From assembly GCA_009377695.1 (NCBI GenBank), contig WHTP01000003.1, positions 1-64,000 on the forward strand: a stretch of 64,000 nt of DNA. The letters are read 5' to 3'. Below, piece after piece: positions 44,943-52,451 of this stretch. This DNA comes from Hyphomicrobiales bacterium. GTDB lineage: Bacteria > Pseudomonadota > Alphaproteobacteria > Rhizobiales > Xanthobacteraceae. Position 1 is the stretch's first letter; each line of letters begins with the position of its first letter. The notes under the pieces are model-generated. The model was not told where the DNA came from. It did no database searches and saw nothing but the letters and a program-made list of their open reading frames with translations. The translations under genes were made by a program, and so were the position numbers.

Positions 44943-45019
44943 CTAGTGGTCCTTATGATTCTAACATTCGCATCCCTTCTCAGCAGGCGACTTTGCGAAT
45001 GTTAGAATCGGACCACTAG
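44943..45019. repeat. Palindromic repeat, module C copy 2 (loop inverted)
   Basis: CTAGTGGTCC...GATTCTAACATTCGC pairs with GCGAATGTTAGAATCGGACC + ACTAG. The loop ATCCCTTCTCAGCAGGCGAC is the reverse complement of the loop in copy 1. The right CTAG holds the stop codon of the next gene. Confidence 0.9.
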
Positions 45020-45306
45020 GTGACCGCCTCATAGAGCTTCACCTCCGCCTTTGCGCCCTTGAGTCTGCGCGTATGCCGCACGATCTCCGCATGCGCATCG
45101 CTATGCGCGTACATCTCAATATCGGCCTCGGAGTCCCATTCCGAGCAGGAGATAAATTCGTGCGCGTCGCGGCTGCGCAGCAGCCGCTCCGAAATGCAGC
45201 CCTTTTGCTGGATCATCAGCGGCCCGCATTCCTTTTTCCAGATATCCACAGCCTTGTCGACATCGGCGGGGTCGATGGTGATGTAAATGAACCGCGTGAT
45301 TGGCAT
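45016..45306 (-). CDS. Antibiotic-biosynthesis-monooxygenase (ABM) domain protein
   Basis: This 96-residue dimeric alpha/beta-barrel type protein has strand ITRFIYITIDPADVDKAVDI, helix WKKECGPLMIQQ, CISERLLRSRDAHEFISCSE and a closing VKLYEAV strand. Single-domain ABM proteins may act as small oxygenases or binding proteins; no substrate is evident. The ATG at 45304-45306 follows AGGAGG. Its TAG stop lies in the border of repeat C2. Confidence 0.8.
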   Translation of the reverse strand: MPITRFIYITIDPADVDKAVDIWKKECGPLMIQQKGCISERLLRSRDAHEFISCSEWDSEADIEMYAHSDAHAEIVRHTRRLKGAKAEVKLYEAVT

Positions 45307-45393
45307 GGCGTCCTCCTGATGAAAGACAACGTCTGAAGCGCGATTTGGTTTGGGGACCGGGCCAATGCAGCGTCATATCTCACAGGCCCGATC

Positions 45394-45888
45394 TCAGGAC
45401 TTGCCAAATCCCGCGCGCGTGAGCCGCATAAGCGCGGCGTCGAGGGCGGAGAGGAATCGCGAGCGATCCTGTGGGGCAAACGGCTTCGGCCCGGAGGTGA
45501 TTTCGCCGGCACTGCGCAAATCGCTCATCAGATTGCGGGTGGCGAGTGCCATGCCAATAGCGTCTTCGGTGAACGGCTTGCCGTGGGGCGCAATCGCCTC
45601 GGCACCGGCCTTGACCGCGCGCGCGGCGAGCGGCACGTCGGCAGTGACCACGACATCGCCGCGCAAAGCGCGTTCGGCGATGTAGTTGTCCGCCTCGTCC
45701 ATGCCTGAGCCCACCACCACACGTTCGATGAAGTCCGCGCGCGGTACTGCGATCGGCGCGTTCGACACCACAACGACTTTCAGTGCCGTGGCGCGCAGCA
45801 CGAAGCGCTCGGCCACGCGATAGACCTCCTGCTTCACCGGGCAGGCATCGGCGTCGACATAGAGGATGATGGGCTTTGCGGCGGGCAT
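45394..45888 (-). CDS. YaiI/YqxD family (DUF188) protein
   Basis: This 164-residue protein starts MPAAKPIILYVDADACPVK, the family hallmark Asp-Ala-Asp. VVVGSGMDEADNYIAERA and VVVTADVPLAARAV follow, with acidic residues arranged as in PIN-like nucleases. The activity of the family is not established. ATG 45888 is chosen over an upstream TTG. It is separated from the ABM gene by 87 bp on the same strand. Confidence 0.9.
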   Translation of the reverse strand: MPAAKPIILYVDADACPVKQEVYRVAERFVLRATALKVVVVSNAPIAVPRADFIERVVVGSGMDEADNYIAERALRGDVVVTADVPLAARAVKAGAEAIAPHGKPFTEDAIGMALATRNLMSDLRSAGEITSGPKPFAPQDRSRFLSALDAALMRLTRAGFGKS

Positions 45889-45998
45889 ACCGACTGATGT
45901 GGCGAATGCCGGCGCATTCGGCAAACGAAAATGGGAGAGGGCCGTCGCGGCCGCTCTCCCATCATTGCGAAGGCGTCAGAGGGACGCCGCGGGAAGGG

Positions 45999-46805
45999 TC
46001 ACCAGCGCCCTGCTTCCTCTTCGGTCGGCAGGCGGCCGTCGGGGGTGAGCTGATCGACCAGCTGCGGCAGGTTCTGGCTCAGGCCATGCAGCAGCTCGTC
46101 TTGTGACATGCCCGTGTGTTGGGCGAGCGCGTCGACGGTGTCGGCGCCGAGCGCCTTGGCGAGATCGTGGGGGGCGATGTCTTCGTTCGCGCCGGGACTG
46201 ACCCAGGATTGCGCCGTGCGGCCCTGGCCGCTGCGGTGGAGATCCTGCAGCACTTGGCCGAGACCGCCGCTGAGCACACCGCCGGCGGCGCCGCCCGCGA
46301 GCAGCCCACCCAGAAGGCCACCGAGACCGCCAGGTCCGGCGCCAGGTCCAGCACTAGGTCCAGCACCAGGTCCACCGGCGTTGCCCGCCATCGGGTTGCC
46401 ACCCGGCTTCGTCATGCCGCCGGGATTTCCACCACCAAGGAGGCCTCCGAGGAGATCACCCAGGCCGCCGCCACCAGGGGCTCCGCCGGCAGCAGGCGTG
46501 CTGGTGCGGTTGGGATTGCCGCGCGGGCCGTTGAGCATGCCGCTGAGAATGTCACCGAGCCCGCCGCCACCGCTGTCGGCAGTCTGCGTGCCCGGCGGAA
46601 CGGGAGTCGGTGCGCTGCCGCCTGTTGGTGCGCCCCCCGCGGGAGCGCCGCTGCCGCCGAGGCCTTTCACCGCTTTGTAGGCGAGCAGACCGAGCAGGGC
46701 CATCATGATTGGCGACATGCCGCCGCCGCCTTGTCCCGGAGGCGTCGGCTGGCGTTGGCCGCGTGGGCCGTTCTGCATTCCGTTGAGAATATCGAGCAGT
46801 CCCAT
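45999..46805 (-). CDS. YidB-like (DUF937) protein with Gly-rich internal repeats
   Basis: This 268-residue protein contains four variants of a GLLDILNGMQNGPRG-type helix (near residues 2, 88, 117 and 160) separated by Gly/Pro/Ala spacers, one of which is a short tandem of GPGAGPSAGPGAGPG. The last 80 residues form the YidB/DUF937 domain (LAKALGADTVDALAQHTGMS, then LPQLVDQLTPDGRLPT). ATG 46805 follows GGAGG. Function unknown; possibly self-assembling. GlsB-like gene upstream on the same strand. Confidence 0.85.
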   Translation of the reverse strand: MGLLDILNGMQNGPRGQRQPTPPGQGGGGMSPIMMALLGLLAYKAVKGLGGSGAPAGGAPTGGSAPTPVPPGTQTADSGGGGLGDILSGMLNGPRGNPNRTSTPAAGGAPGGGGLGDLLGGLLGGGNPGGMTKPGGNPMAGNAGGPGAGPSAGPGAGPGGLGGLLGGLLAGGAAGGVLSGGLGQVLQDLHRSGQGRTAQSWVSPGANEDIAPHDLAKALGADTVDALAQHTGMSQDELLHGLSQNLPQLVDQLTPDGRLPTEEEAGRW

Positions 46806-46859
46806 GGAGAGCCTCCTGTCCAAGCGAACGAGCAACCGTTCGCGAGCGCGAGATAAGGG

Positions 46860-47144
46860 CTAGACCCGCCGATTGCCAGGGTCGCCGATGATGCCGCCCG
46901 CCACCAGCCGATTCCAAATGAACAGCACGGCGAACGCACCCAAGGTCGCGGCGATGAAGCCGGCACCCTGGTCGCCCCGGTACCAGCCGATCATCTGGCC
47001 GATGAAGGTGGCGAGGAATGCGCCGGCGATGCCGAGCACGGTCGTGAGGATGAAGCCCGACGGCGTGTTCGGCCCTGGCGACAGCCAGCGCGCGATCATG
47101 CCTGCGACGAAACCAACAATGATGATCCAGATGATGCCGCTCAT
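46860..47144 (-). CDS. GlsB/YeaQ/YmgE family membrane protein
   Basis: This 94-residue protein has three hydrophobic helices (MSGIIWIIIVGFVAGMIARW; TTVLGIAGAFLATFIGQMIG; GFIAATLGAFAVLFIW) in the layout of transglycosylase-associated small membrane proteins linked to stress in other bacteria. ATG 47144 fits the family start; an upstream extension lacks homology. It lies 55 bp before the YidB-like gene, so one message is likely. Confidence 0.88.
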   Translation of the reverse strand: MSGIIWIIIVGFVAGMIARWLSPGPNTPSGFILTTVLGIAGAFLATFIGQMIGWYRGDQGAGFIAATLGAFAVLFIWNRLVAGGIIGDPGNRRV

Positions 47145-47445
47145 AGCCTTCGCCCTCCGCATGGATTGCAGGCATGCGCCCGCAGTTTGAAGCCAAAAGT
47201 CTAGCGCATCGGCGGACGCGAAGCAGCGGCCTGCCGCCAAAAATAAAAGCCGCTCTGTGATTGCGACAGTTTTACGGCTCCGTCACGCGTGCGGTGCAAA
47301 TAGGGTAGGCGACTCCTTGCCAGCGCCGGCGCAAATCTAGATGCTTGCTGCTGTAGATGCTTGCTGCGGAATGCTGTAAACCGGCGTGCGTGCAATACAT
47401 GTGGTCCGCCGCACCGCATCGGTGCGCCTAGCGAGGAGGTCTACC

Positions 47446-47832
47446 ATGAGCGTTTTCGGTAGTATCGTGAATGCAGTTTTCGGTACCGCGAAAGCGGCCG
47501 GCGCGGCGGTTGCAGGTGCAGCGAGCGCCGCCACCTCGGCCGTCACCGGTGGCAGCAAGCCCACGCCGATGACCCGCGAGCAGGTCGAGGCGATGATTCA
47601 GAAAAAGGCCGACGAGACCGGCCGCTCCAATTACAATTGGAGGCATTCGATTGTCGACTTGATGAAGCTGCTCGACATCGATTCCAGTCTTAACGCCCGC
47701 AAGCAACTCGCGCAGGAGCTCGGCTATACCGGCCAGCTCAACGGCTCTGCGGAGATGAACATGTGGCTGCACAAGCACGTGATCGAAAAGATGATGGCAA
47801 GCGGCGGCACCGTGCCGGATGACTTGAAATAG
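47446..47832 (+). CDS. DUF3597 family protein
   Basis: This 128-residue protein has an Ala/Gly-rich N-terminal third (AKAAGAAVAGAASAATSAV), then a conserved helical domain: NWRHSIVDLMKLLDIDSSLN, ARKQLAQELGYTG, and NMWLHKHVIEKMM. This matches DUF3597 (LysM-associated small proteins) of unknown function. SD GAGGAGG precedes the ATG. The upstream 301-bp gap has only a short tandem ATGCTTGCTG repeat (47341, 47357). A terminator follows. Confidence 0.85.
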   Translation: MSVFGSIVNAVFGTAKAAGAAVAGAASAATSAVTGGSKPTPMTREQVEAMIQKKADETGRSNYNWRHSIVDLMKLLDIDSSLNARKQLAQELGYTGQLNGSAEMNMWLHKHVIEKMMASGGTVPDDLK

Positions 47833-47886
47833 CATCGGCCGGCGGCAAGCGCGTTTCGGTTACAAGCGCGCTTCTGTCATCGGATC

Positions 47887-47913
47887 AAGCGGCCCGTCTT
47901 GCGCGGGCCGCTT
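47887..47913 (+). terminator. Rho-independent terminator after DUF3597 gene
   Basis: AAGCGGCCCG (47887-47896) pairs with CGGGCCGCTT (47904-47913); seven-base loop; followed by TGTTTTG. Confidence 0.88.
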
Positions 47914-47940
47914 TGTTTTGCCCGAAGCTACGTCAGTGCG

Positions 47941-48113
47941 TTACTTCGCCTTCGACTTTGCGTCGGACTTGCTGCCCTTCTTGCGCAGGTCGGCCGAGTG
48001 CGCACGCTTGTAGGTCTGGATGTCCTTGAACTTCCCGGACTTGTCGCGCACCGCATAGAGTTTGGCGCTGTGCCTGTAGAGCTGCGGTGGGTGGTCCTCT
48101 TGGCCTTGGCCAT
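47941..48113 (-). pseudogene. Small basic protein gene, frameshifted
   Basis: From ATG 48111-48113 the frame reads MAKAKRTTHRSSTGT, then loses sense. Another frame carries KLYAVRDKSGKFKDIQTYKR followed by AHSADLRKKGSKSDAKSKAK and a stop at 47941. Joined, they give the small basic protein I recall from rhizobia (MAK-THRSS-TK-LYAVRD-FKDIQTYKRAHSADL). Two extra bases in the GGCACAGCGCC region (about 48069-48075) would explain the break. It may be a real mutation or an assembly error. Confidence 0.72.
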
Positions 48114-48234
48114 GGCAGTCCTCTCCCGTATCAAGCCGCTGTACGGCAATGTGGGAAATCCTACAGGCGGTACGCGGGCTTTTACAACTGCTTGCTGCGC
48201 TGTTCACATCTTATGTGCGTGCTACAAGCACCCG

Positions 48235-49107
48235 GTGATCCCTCCTGAGCCAGTCAGCCGAGTCGCCGCGATCGCACCCGTCATCATCGCGGCCGCGTGC
48301 TTCGCGTTCGCCGATGTCGCCACCAAAGTGACGTTGCACGCCGGGGCCGACGTTCTCACCATGGCGCTGTTTCGGGGCATGATCGGCGTGCCGCTGCTTC
48401 TCGCCTGGGTGTTCGTGGGCGCGGCACCGAAGCCGTTGACCACGCCGCAGCGCCGCCTTGCCCTGCTTATCGGCCTGCTCTTCGCTGGCAACGTCTTCTT
48501 CCTGTTCAAGGCGATCGAGGTGATGGAGGTGCCGCTCGCGATCCTCACCTATTTCACCTATCCGCTGCTGACGGGACTTGCGGCCGCCGCCACCGGCATC
48601 GAACGGCTTGGCCTTGCCGGCGCGCTGGCGGCACTGGCGGCGTTCGCGGGCCTCGCGCTGATGATCGGCGCCCACCCGGGCGGCGTTGCGCTCGCGGGCA
48701 TTGCGTTCGCGCTGCTCTCGTCATGCACCCGGGTGGTCATCCTGCTGCTCACCCGCGCGAAGCTGCAAGGCGCCGACTCGCGCCTGATCACGCTCTGGTC
48801 GCTCATCGCCGCGACCGTGGTGTTCGTCGCCGCCGCGTTCGCGACCATGAACTGGCAGCCGCCGGTGACCGCGGCCGGCTGGTTTGCGCTGATCGCATCG
48901 AGCATCGCGATGGCGATCGCAGTGCTGATGATCTTCGTCTCGACCGCGCGTATCGGCCCGTTCCGGACCGCACTGTTCATGAATTTCGAACCGCTGCTCG
49001 CGACCATCGCCTCTGGCATTGTGCTGGGCGAGGTGATCACGCCGCTGCAAGCGCTCGGCGGGGCGGTGATGGTCGCGGCGCTGGTGGCGTTTCAGATGCG
49101 GCGGTGA
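48235..49107 (+). CDS. DMT-superfamily (EamA) transporter
   Basis: This 290-residue protein has about ten membrane helices in two EamA halves; the first has IIAAACFAFADVATKVTLH and ALFRGMIGVPLLLAW, the second FMNFEPLLATIASGIVLGE. Such proteins export or import metabolites; the substrate is not predictable. GTG 48235 gives normal length. The longer open frame upstream crosses the terminator and the pseudogene, so it is rejected. Confidence 0.85.
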   Translation: MIPPEPVSRVAAIAPVIIAAACFAFADVATKVTLHAGADVLTMALFRGMIGVPLLLAWVFVGAAPKPLTTPQRRLALLIGLLFAGNVFFLFKAIEVMEVPLAILTYFTYPLLTGLAAAATGIERLGLAGALAALAAFAGLALMIGAHPGGVALAGIAFALLSSCTRVVILLLTRAKLQGADSRLITLWSLIAATVVFVAAAFATMNWQPPVTAAGWFALIASSIAMAIAVLMIFVSTARIGPFRTALFMNFEPLLATIASGIVLGEVITPLQALGGAVMVAALVAFQMRR

Positions 49108-49135
49108 GAGGCGGCCGGTAATCCTGTGTGGCCGT

Positions 49136-49246
49136 CCAGCAACATAGTCACAGCAATCGAATGGGATAACCCGCAACGGCCTCCCTTCGCGGTTCCGCTT
49201 GGGTATATGACTACTGTCATATTCATTCGTGGGGGGAGCCAGAGCT
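49136..49246 (+). promoter_or_regulatory. 5' regulatory region of outer-membrane gene 1
   Basis: CCAGCAACATAGTCACAGCA through GTGGGGGGAGCC is conserved with the region before gene 2 (50282-50390), far better than typical intergenic DNA. It includes a GATAAC block and a G-rich ribosome-binding site. Exact promoter boxes are not assigned. Confidence 0.65.
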
Positions 49247-50182
49247 ATGTATTTCACTCGCTTGCTGACGAGCACCGCGGCCTTTGCCGTCGCCGCCACC
49301 ATCGCCAATGCCGCGGACATGCCGATGAAAGCGCCGCCGTTTGCACCTCCCGTCGTGCATCAGGCCAGCGGCTATATTGAAGTCTATGGCGGTTGGGGCA
49401 GCACCCGGTTTTCCGATAATATTGGCTTCTTCAACGAACGCTTCCGTGGCTGGGCGCTAGGCGGTGCGGGCCGGGGCAACTATTGGCTCAGCCCCAATAT
49501 CAGTATGCAACTCGACGCCCAGGCGGAAGGCACCTCGTACAAGGTGGACTTCGGAGGAGGAGGCTTTACGGCGAACCAATCGAGCCACAGCTACCTGATT
49601 GGCGGCCATTTCAACTGGCGCGATTCGCAACGCGGTCTGCTGGGTGTCTTCGCGGCTGCCGGCGATCAGCAAGGCTTGTTCGACTTCGAGTCACGCAGGC
49701 ACGTGATCGTGGGCGGTGAAGGTCAAATCTACTGGAACCAGTTCACCCTTTATGTGCAAGGCGGATACGACACTTCGGTTGGAACGTACTTTTTCGAGCC
49801 GCAAGCCTGGTTCGTCCGCGGCACTGGCCGGTACTTCTTCACGCCCAACACGATGCTCGAAGGAACGGTTCTGTACGCCGACGGCGAGATCGATTTCTTC
49901 TTTAATCCGGGCGACCCGCAGAATTTCAAGATTTGGTTGTGGGAGGCCAAGCTCGAGCATCGTTTTGCGGCGACGCCGTTCGCCCTCTACATCAAGTACC
50001 AGGGCTCGGAAGCCAAGTTCGACGAGTCTCTCGCCTTTGACCAGAGCAAGGTGACTGACCACCGTGTCCTGGCGGGCCTGCGCCTGTTCATGGGTCAGAA
50101 CACGCTGTTGTCCAATGACCGGCAGGGCGCCACCCTGGACATCAAGGAGTTCAGAGCCCTGCTTCCGCCAATTCTCAACTGA
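49247..50182 (+). CDS. Outer-membrane beta-barrel protein, paralogue 1
   Basis: This 311-residue protein has signal peptide MYFTRLLTSTAAFAVAATIANA. The start of the mature part, ADMPMKAPPFAPP, resembles rhizobial Omp25/Omp31-type proteins. Alternating-hydrophobicity strands run through the rest (for example YIEVYGGWGSTRF and LYVQGGYDTSVGTYF), ending in RLFMGQNTLLSNDR. The C-terminus lacks the usual terminal Phe. It is paired in tandem with the gene at 50391, which is about 60 percent alike by eye. A terminator lies after the stop. Confidence 0.8.
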   Translation: MYFTRLLTSTAAFAVAATIANAADMPMKAPPFAPPVVHQASGYIEVYGGWGSTRFSDNIGFFNERFRGWALGGAGRGNYWLSPNISMQLDAQAEGTSYKVDFGGGGFTANQSSHSYLIGGHFNWRDSQRGLLGVFAAAGDQQGLFDFESRRHVIVGGEGQIYWNQFTLYVQGGYDTSVGTYFFEPQAWFVRGTGRYFFTPNTMLEGTVLYADGEIDFFFNPGDPQNFKIWLWEAKLEHRFAATPFALYIKYQGSEAKFDESLAFDQSKVTDHRVLAGLRLFMGQNTLLSNDRQGATLDIKEFRALLPPILN

Positions 50183-50224
50183 GTGCGGGCCGCGCCGCTC
50201 AAGCGTGGGACGAGGTTTTAGAAG

Positions 50225-50247
50225 CGAGCCGCCGCAAGGGCGGCTCG
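50225..50247 (+). terminator. Terminator after outer-membrane gene 1
   Basis: CGAGCCGCC and GGCGGCTCG form a 9-bp stem with loop GCAAG, followed by TTTCGTTTTG. Confidence 0.85.
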
Positions 50248-50281
50248 TTTCGTTTTGCCACACCGGCGTTCCTGTGGCGCT

Positions 50282-50390
50282 CCAGCAACATAGTTACAGC
50301 AATCGTGCGGGATAACGTACAACGGCCCCTTTCGCGGTTCTGCTTGGTATAAAACCACCACCATATTCGTTTCTTGGGGGGGCCTGAGCA
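50282..50390 (+). promoter_or_regulatory. 5' regulatory region of outer-membrane gene 2
   Basis: Duplicate of 49136-49246: CCAGCAACATAGTTACAGCA, GGGATAAC, TTCGCGGTTCTGCTTGG and a G-run before the ATG are retained. It implies both genes keep the same type of control. Confidence 0.65.
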
Positions 50391-51398
50391 ATGTCTTTCA
50401 CTCGCTTGTTGACGAGCACGGCAGCGTTCGCGATCTCCGCTGCCATCGCCAATGCGGCGGACATGCCGGTGAAGGCGCCGCCGTTTGCACCTCCGGTCGT
50501 GCAACAGGCCAGCGGCTACGTCGAGGTCTACGGCGGCTGGGCCACCACGAAGTTCAGGCACACCCTTTGCGTGGTTGGGGCCACGTGCCGGGAGGAGGCG
50601 TTCGATTTTGATGGCTGGGTGCTGGGTGGCGCCGGCCGCGGCAATTATTGGATCAACCCGTCGATGAGCGTGCAGCTCGACGTCCAGGCCGAGGGCACCT
50701 CGTACAAGCTCGACAATGGCGGGCCGTTCTCGTCGAACTTTTCCAACCACAGCTATCTGATTGGCGGCCATATCAATTGGCGCAATTCGCAATCCGGTCT
50801 TCTGGGCCTGTTCGCGGGCGCCGGCGATGCCGGCGGCGGCTTCCGCGAGGCACAACGGCATATCGTCGTCGGCGGCGAGGGCCAACTCTATTGGAACCAA
50901 CTGACCCTCTACCTCCAGGGCGGTTACGACACCGTGTTAGGCACGCCCGCGAACGTTCACGTGAACGCTCATGCGTGGTTCGTGCGCGGCACCGGGCGGT
51001 ACTTCTTCACGCCCAACACTCTGCTCGAAGGTACGGTCCTCTACGCCAATGGCGAGGTGGAATACGAGTCCTTCATCCCGGCGAGCGGATCCACGAATGG
51101 CTTCGAGACGTGGCTGTGGGAAGCGAAGCTCGAACACCGCTTCGCCACCACACCGTTCTCTCTGTTCGCGAAATATCGCGGTTCGGACACGAAGTTCGAT
51201 CCGATCTCATTCGGCGGCGGCGACAGCGACGAGTTGAAGATCACCGACCACCGCGTCCTTGTCGGTCTCAAGCTGTTCATGGGCCAGGACACGCTGCGCT
51301 CCAACGATCGCGACGGCGCGACATTGGATATCATCGATCCGTTGAGCATCCAGACCGGGCCGCTGATGATCGGCGGCACTCAGGCGCTGCGTCCGTGA
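50391..51398 (+). CDS. Outer-membrane beta-barrel protein, paralogue 2
   Basis: This 335-residue tandem paralogue of the preceding gene has a nearly identical leader (MSFTRLLTSTAAFAISAAIA) and mature start (ADMPVKAPPFAPPVV). Shared blocks include GGAGRGNYW, SYLIGGH and WFVRGTGRYFFTPNT. Differences cluster in putative surface loops: an extra LCVVGATCREE with two Cys, and the FIPASGSTNGFETW loop. It carries a short C-terminal extension (IQTGPLMIGGTQALRP) absent from paralogue 1. Probably a channel or structural barrel. Confidence 0.8.
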   Translation: MSFTRLLTSTAAFAISAAIANAADMPVKAPPFAPPVVQQASGYVEVYGGWATTKFRHTLCVVGATCREEAFDFDGWVLGGAGRGNYWINPSMSVQLDVQAEGTSYKLDNGGPFSSNFSNHSYLIGGHINWRNSQSGLLGLFAGAGDAGGGFREAQRHIVVGGEGQLYWNQLTLYLQGGYDTVLGTPANVHVNAHAWFVRGTGRYFFTPNTLLEGTVLYANGEVEYESFIPASGSTNGFETWLWEAKLEHRFATTPFSLFAKYRGSDTKFDPISFGGGDSDELKITDHRVLVGLKLFMGQDTLRSNDRDGATLDIIDPLSIQTGPLMIGGTQALRP

Positions 51399-51567
51399 TG
51401 GCGCTGCTTCGGCGTGGCGGTTTGCGAGGCTGACCACACAACTGCGAAGTCGAGCCGCCGATCGGCGCTTGGTCACGCCACTGGCGTTTCAGATGCGGCG
51501 CGTCAAAGCGGCTGCGTGTTCACTACTGCACCCAGGCGCATCGCGAAAGATCAAGCGCGGGCTCGCG

Positions 51568-51834
51568 TCAGCCGCGCGGGACGATCGTCGCCTCTTCCAG
51601 GCTGAACCCACCGAGGCCGTGCTCGCCGGCGTTCTCCTGCATGAACGCCTGCACGAACGCTTCCGCTTCCCGCCGCGCGGGAAACGCGCGGAAGGCCTGG
51701 ACCGTACCGTTCGGACTGAACACCGCCGCCATGAACGGAAATCCGTCGCTCGGCGGGTTGTAGATCGCGGTCTTCGTGGATGTCACGGTGGCGATGGGCG
51801 GCGGATGTCGCCGCATCGTGGGATCGTTGTGCAT
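51568..51834 (-). CDS. Hypothetical protein
   Basis: This 88-residue protein starts MHNDPTMRRHPPPIATVTST and continues IYNPPSDGFPFMAAVFSPNG and FVQAFMQENAGEHGLGGF. It could be a small soluble alpha/beta domain. No family is recognised and there is no signal peptide. SD-like GGGAGAAGCAG precedes the ATG. It lies between a pseudo-tail sequence and the Gln-rich small gene on the same strand. Confidence 0.55.
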   Translation of the reverse strand: MHNDPTMRRHPPPIATVTSTKTAIYNPPSDGFPFMAAVFSPNGTVQAFRAFPARREAEAFVQAFMQENAGEHGLGGFSLEEATIVPRG

Positions 51835-51862
51835 GGCCCTGCTTCTCCCATAAAGCGAAAGA

Positions 51863-51878
51863 CCCGGCATATGCCGGG
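51863..51878 (-). terminator. Palindromic terminator
   Basis: CCCGGCATATGCCGGG is a perfect 16-bp palindrome flanked by AAAGA and CCTTT. It lies 22 bp after the Gln-rich gene on the minus strand and just upstream of the next minus-strand gene. Confidence 0.7.
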
Positions 51879-51900
51879 CCTTTCGAATGTTCGGTGCCGC

Positions 51901-52056
51901 TTATTTCTGCTGCGCCGGCTTGTCTTTGCTGGGCGCGCCGCCCTGCTGCTGGTTCTGGTTGTCGCCCGGCTGCTGGTTCTGTTGCGGGTTCTGGCTGGGC
52001 TGAACCGGAGTCGCAGGCTGGCTGAGATCGGCTGCAGTAATATTGATGTTGGTCAT
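51901..52056 (-). CDS. Small Gln/Pro/Asn-rich protein
   Basis: This 51-residue protein begins MTNINITAADLSQPATPVQP and continues as a Gln/Asn/Pro-rich disordered chain ending KDKPAQQK. The ATG follows GATAATCCTATG-type sequence with weak SD. No family recognised. The clear stop, terminator and codon use support a real gene. Function unknown. Confidence 0.6.
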   Translation of the reverse strand: MTNINITAADLSQPATPVQPSQNPQQNQQPGDNQNQQQGGAPSKDKPAQQK

Positions 52057-52210
52057 AGGATTATCTTTCGTATTCAGCCCGGAAATATATCCGGGCACAC
52101 CAGTCAATTGGCCACGAAGTCAGCTAATACAAGTGAACCGCTGTTTTTATCGTGCGCGAGTTCCACCGTGTTGCGATCACGCAATCAGTTCAAGATTGGA
52201 AAGCGCGCTC

Positions 52211-52423
52211 ATGCCGGCCAGCCGATCAAAGACATTTCGCAAGATGGCGGCAGATGCGCTGCGCGCCGGCCGCAAGGCAATACCCGGCGACGGACGCGAC
52301 GCGCACTTCGACGTCGCGGCGTCCTACAAGTCGCTCGCGCATGATGACGAATGGCTGTGCGGCGAACGCCAGCGCTCATACAAGCGCAAGCGACGAACGA
52401 AGGTGCCGAAGCCGAAGGGGTGA
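52211..52423 (+). CDS. Small basic hypothetical protein
   Basis: This 70-residue protein starts MPASRSKTFRKMAADALRAG and ends in a strongly basic KRKRRTKVPKPKG tail. It has no signal peptide and is not a recognised family. It is convergent with the helicase gene, 28 bp away. The start is uncertain; the upstream extension of the frame crosses the promoter area of the minus-strand gene and is rejected. Confidence 0.5.
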   Translation: MPASRSKTFRKMAADALRAGRKAIPGDGRDAHFDVAASYKSLAHDDEWLCGERQRSYKRKRRTKVPKPKG

Positions 52424-52451
52424 GGGCGGATGCGCATCGTCTTGGTGATGA

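Noticed and set aside
46108-46680. Plus-strand proline-rich frame over the YidB-like gene
   Set aside because: It is the complement of Gly-rich codons; the minus-strand protein has a recognised domain and ribosome-binding site.
47899-48234. Upstream extension of the EamA transporter frame
   Set aside because: Crosses a terminator and the frameshifted minus-strand gene; lacks membrane or homologous sequence; GTG 48235 gives normal length.
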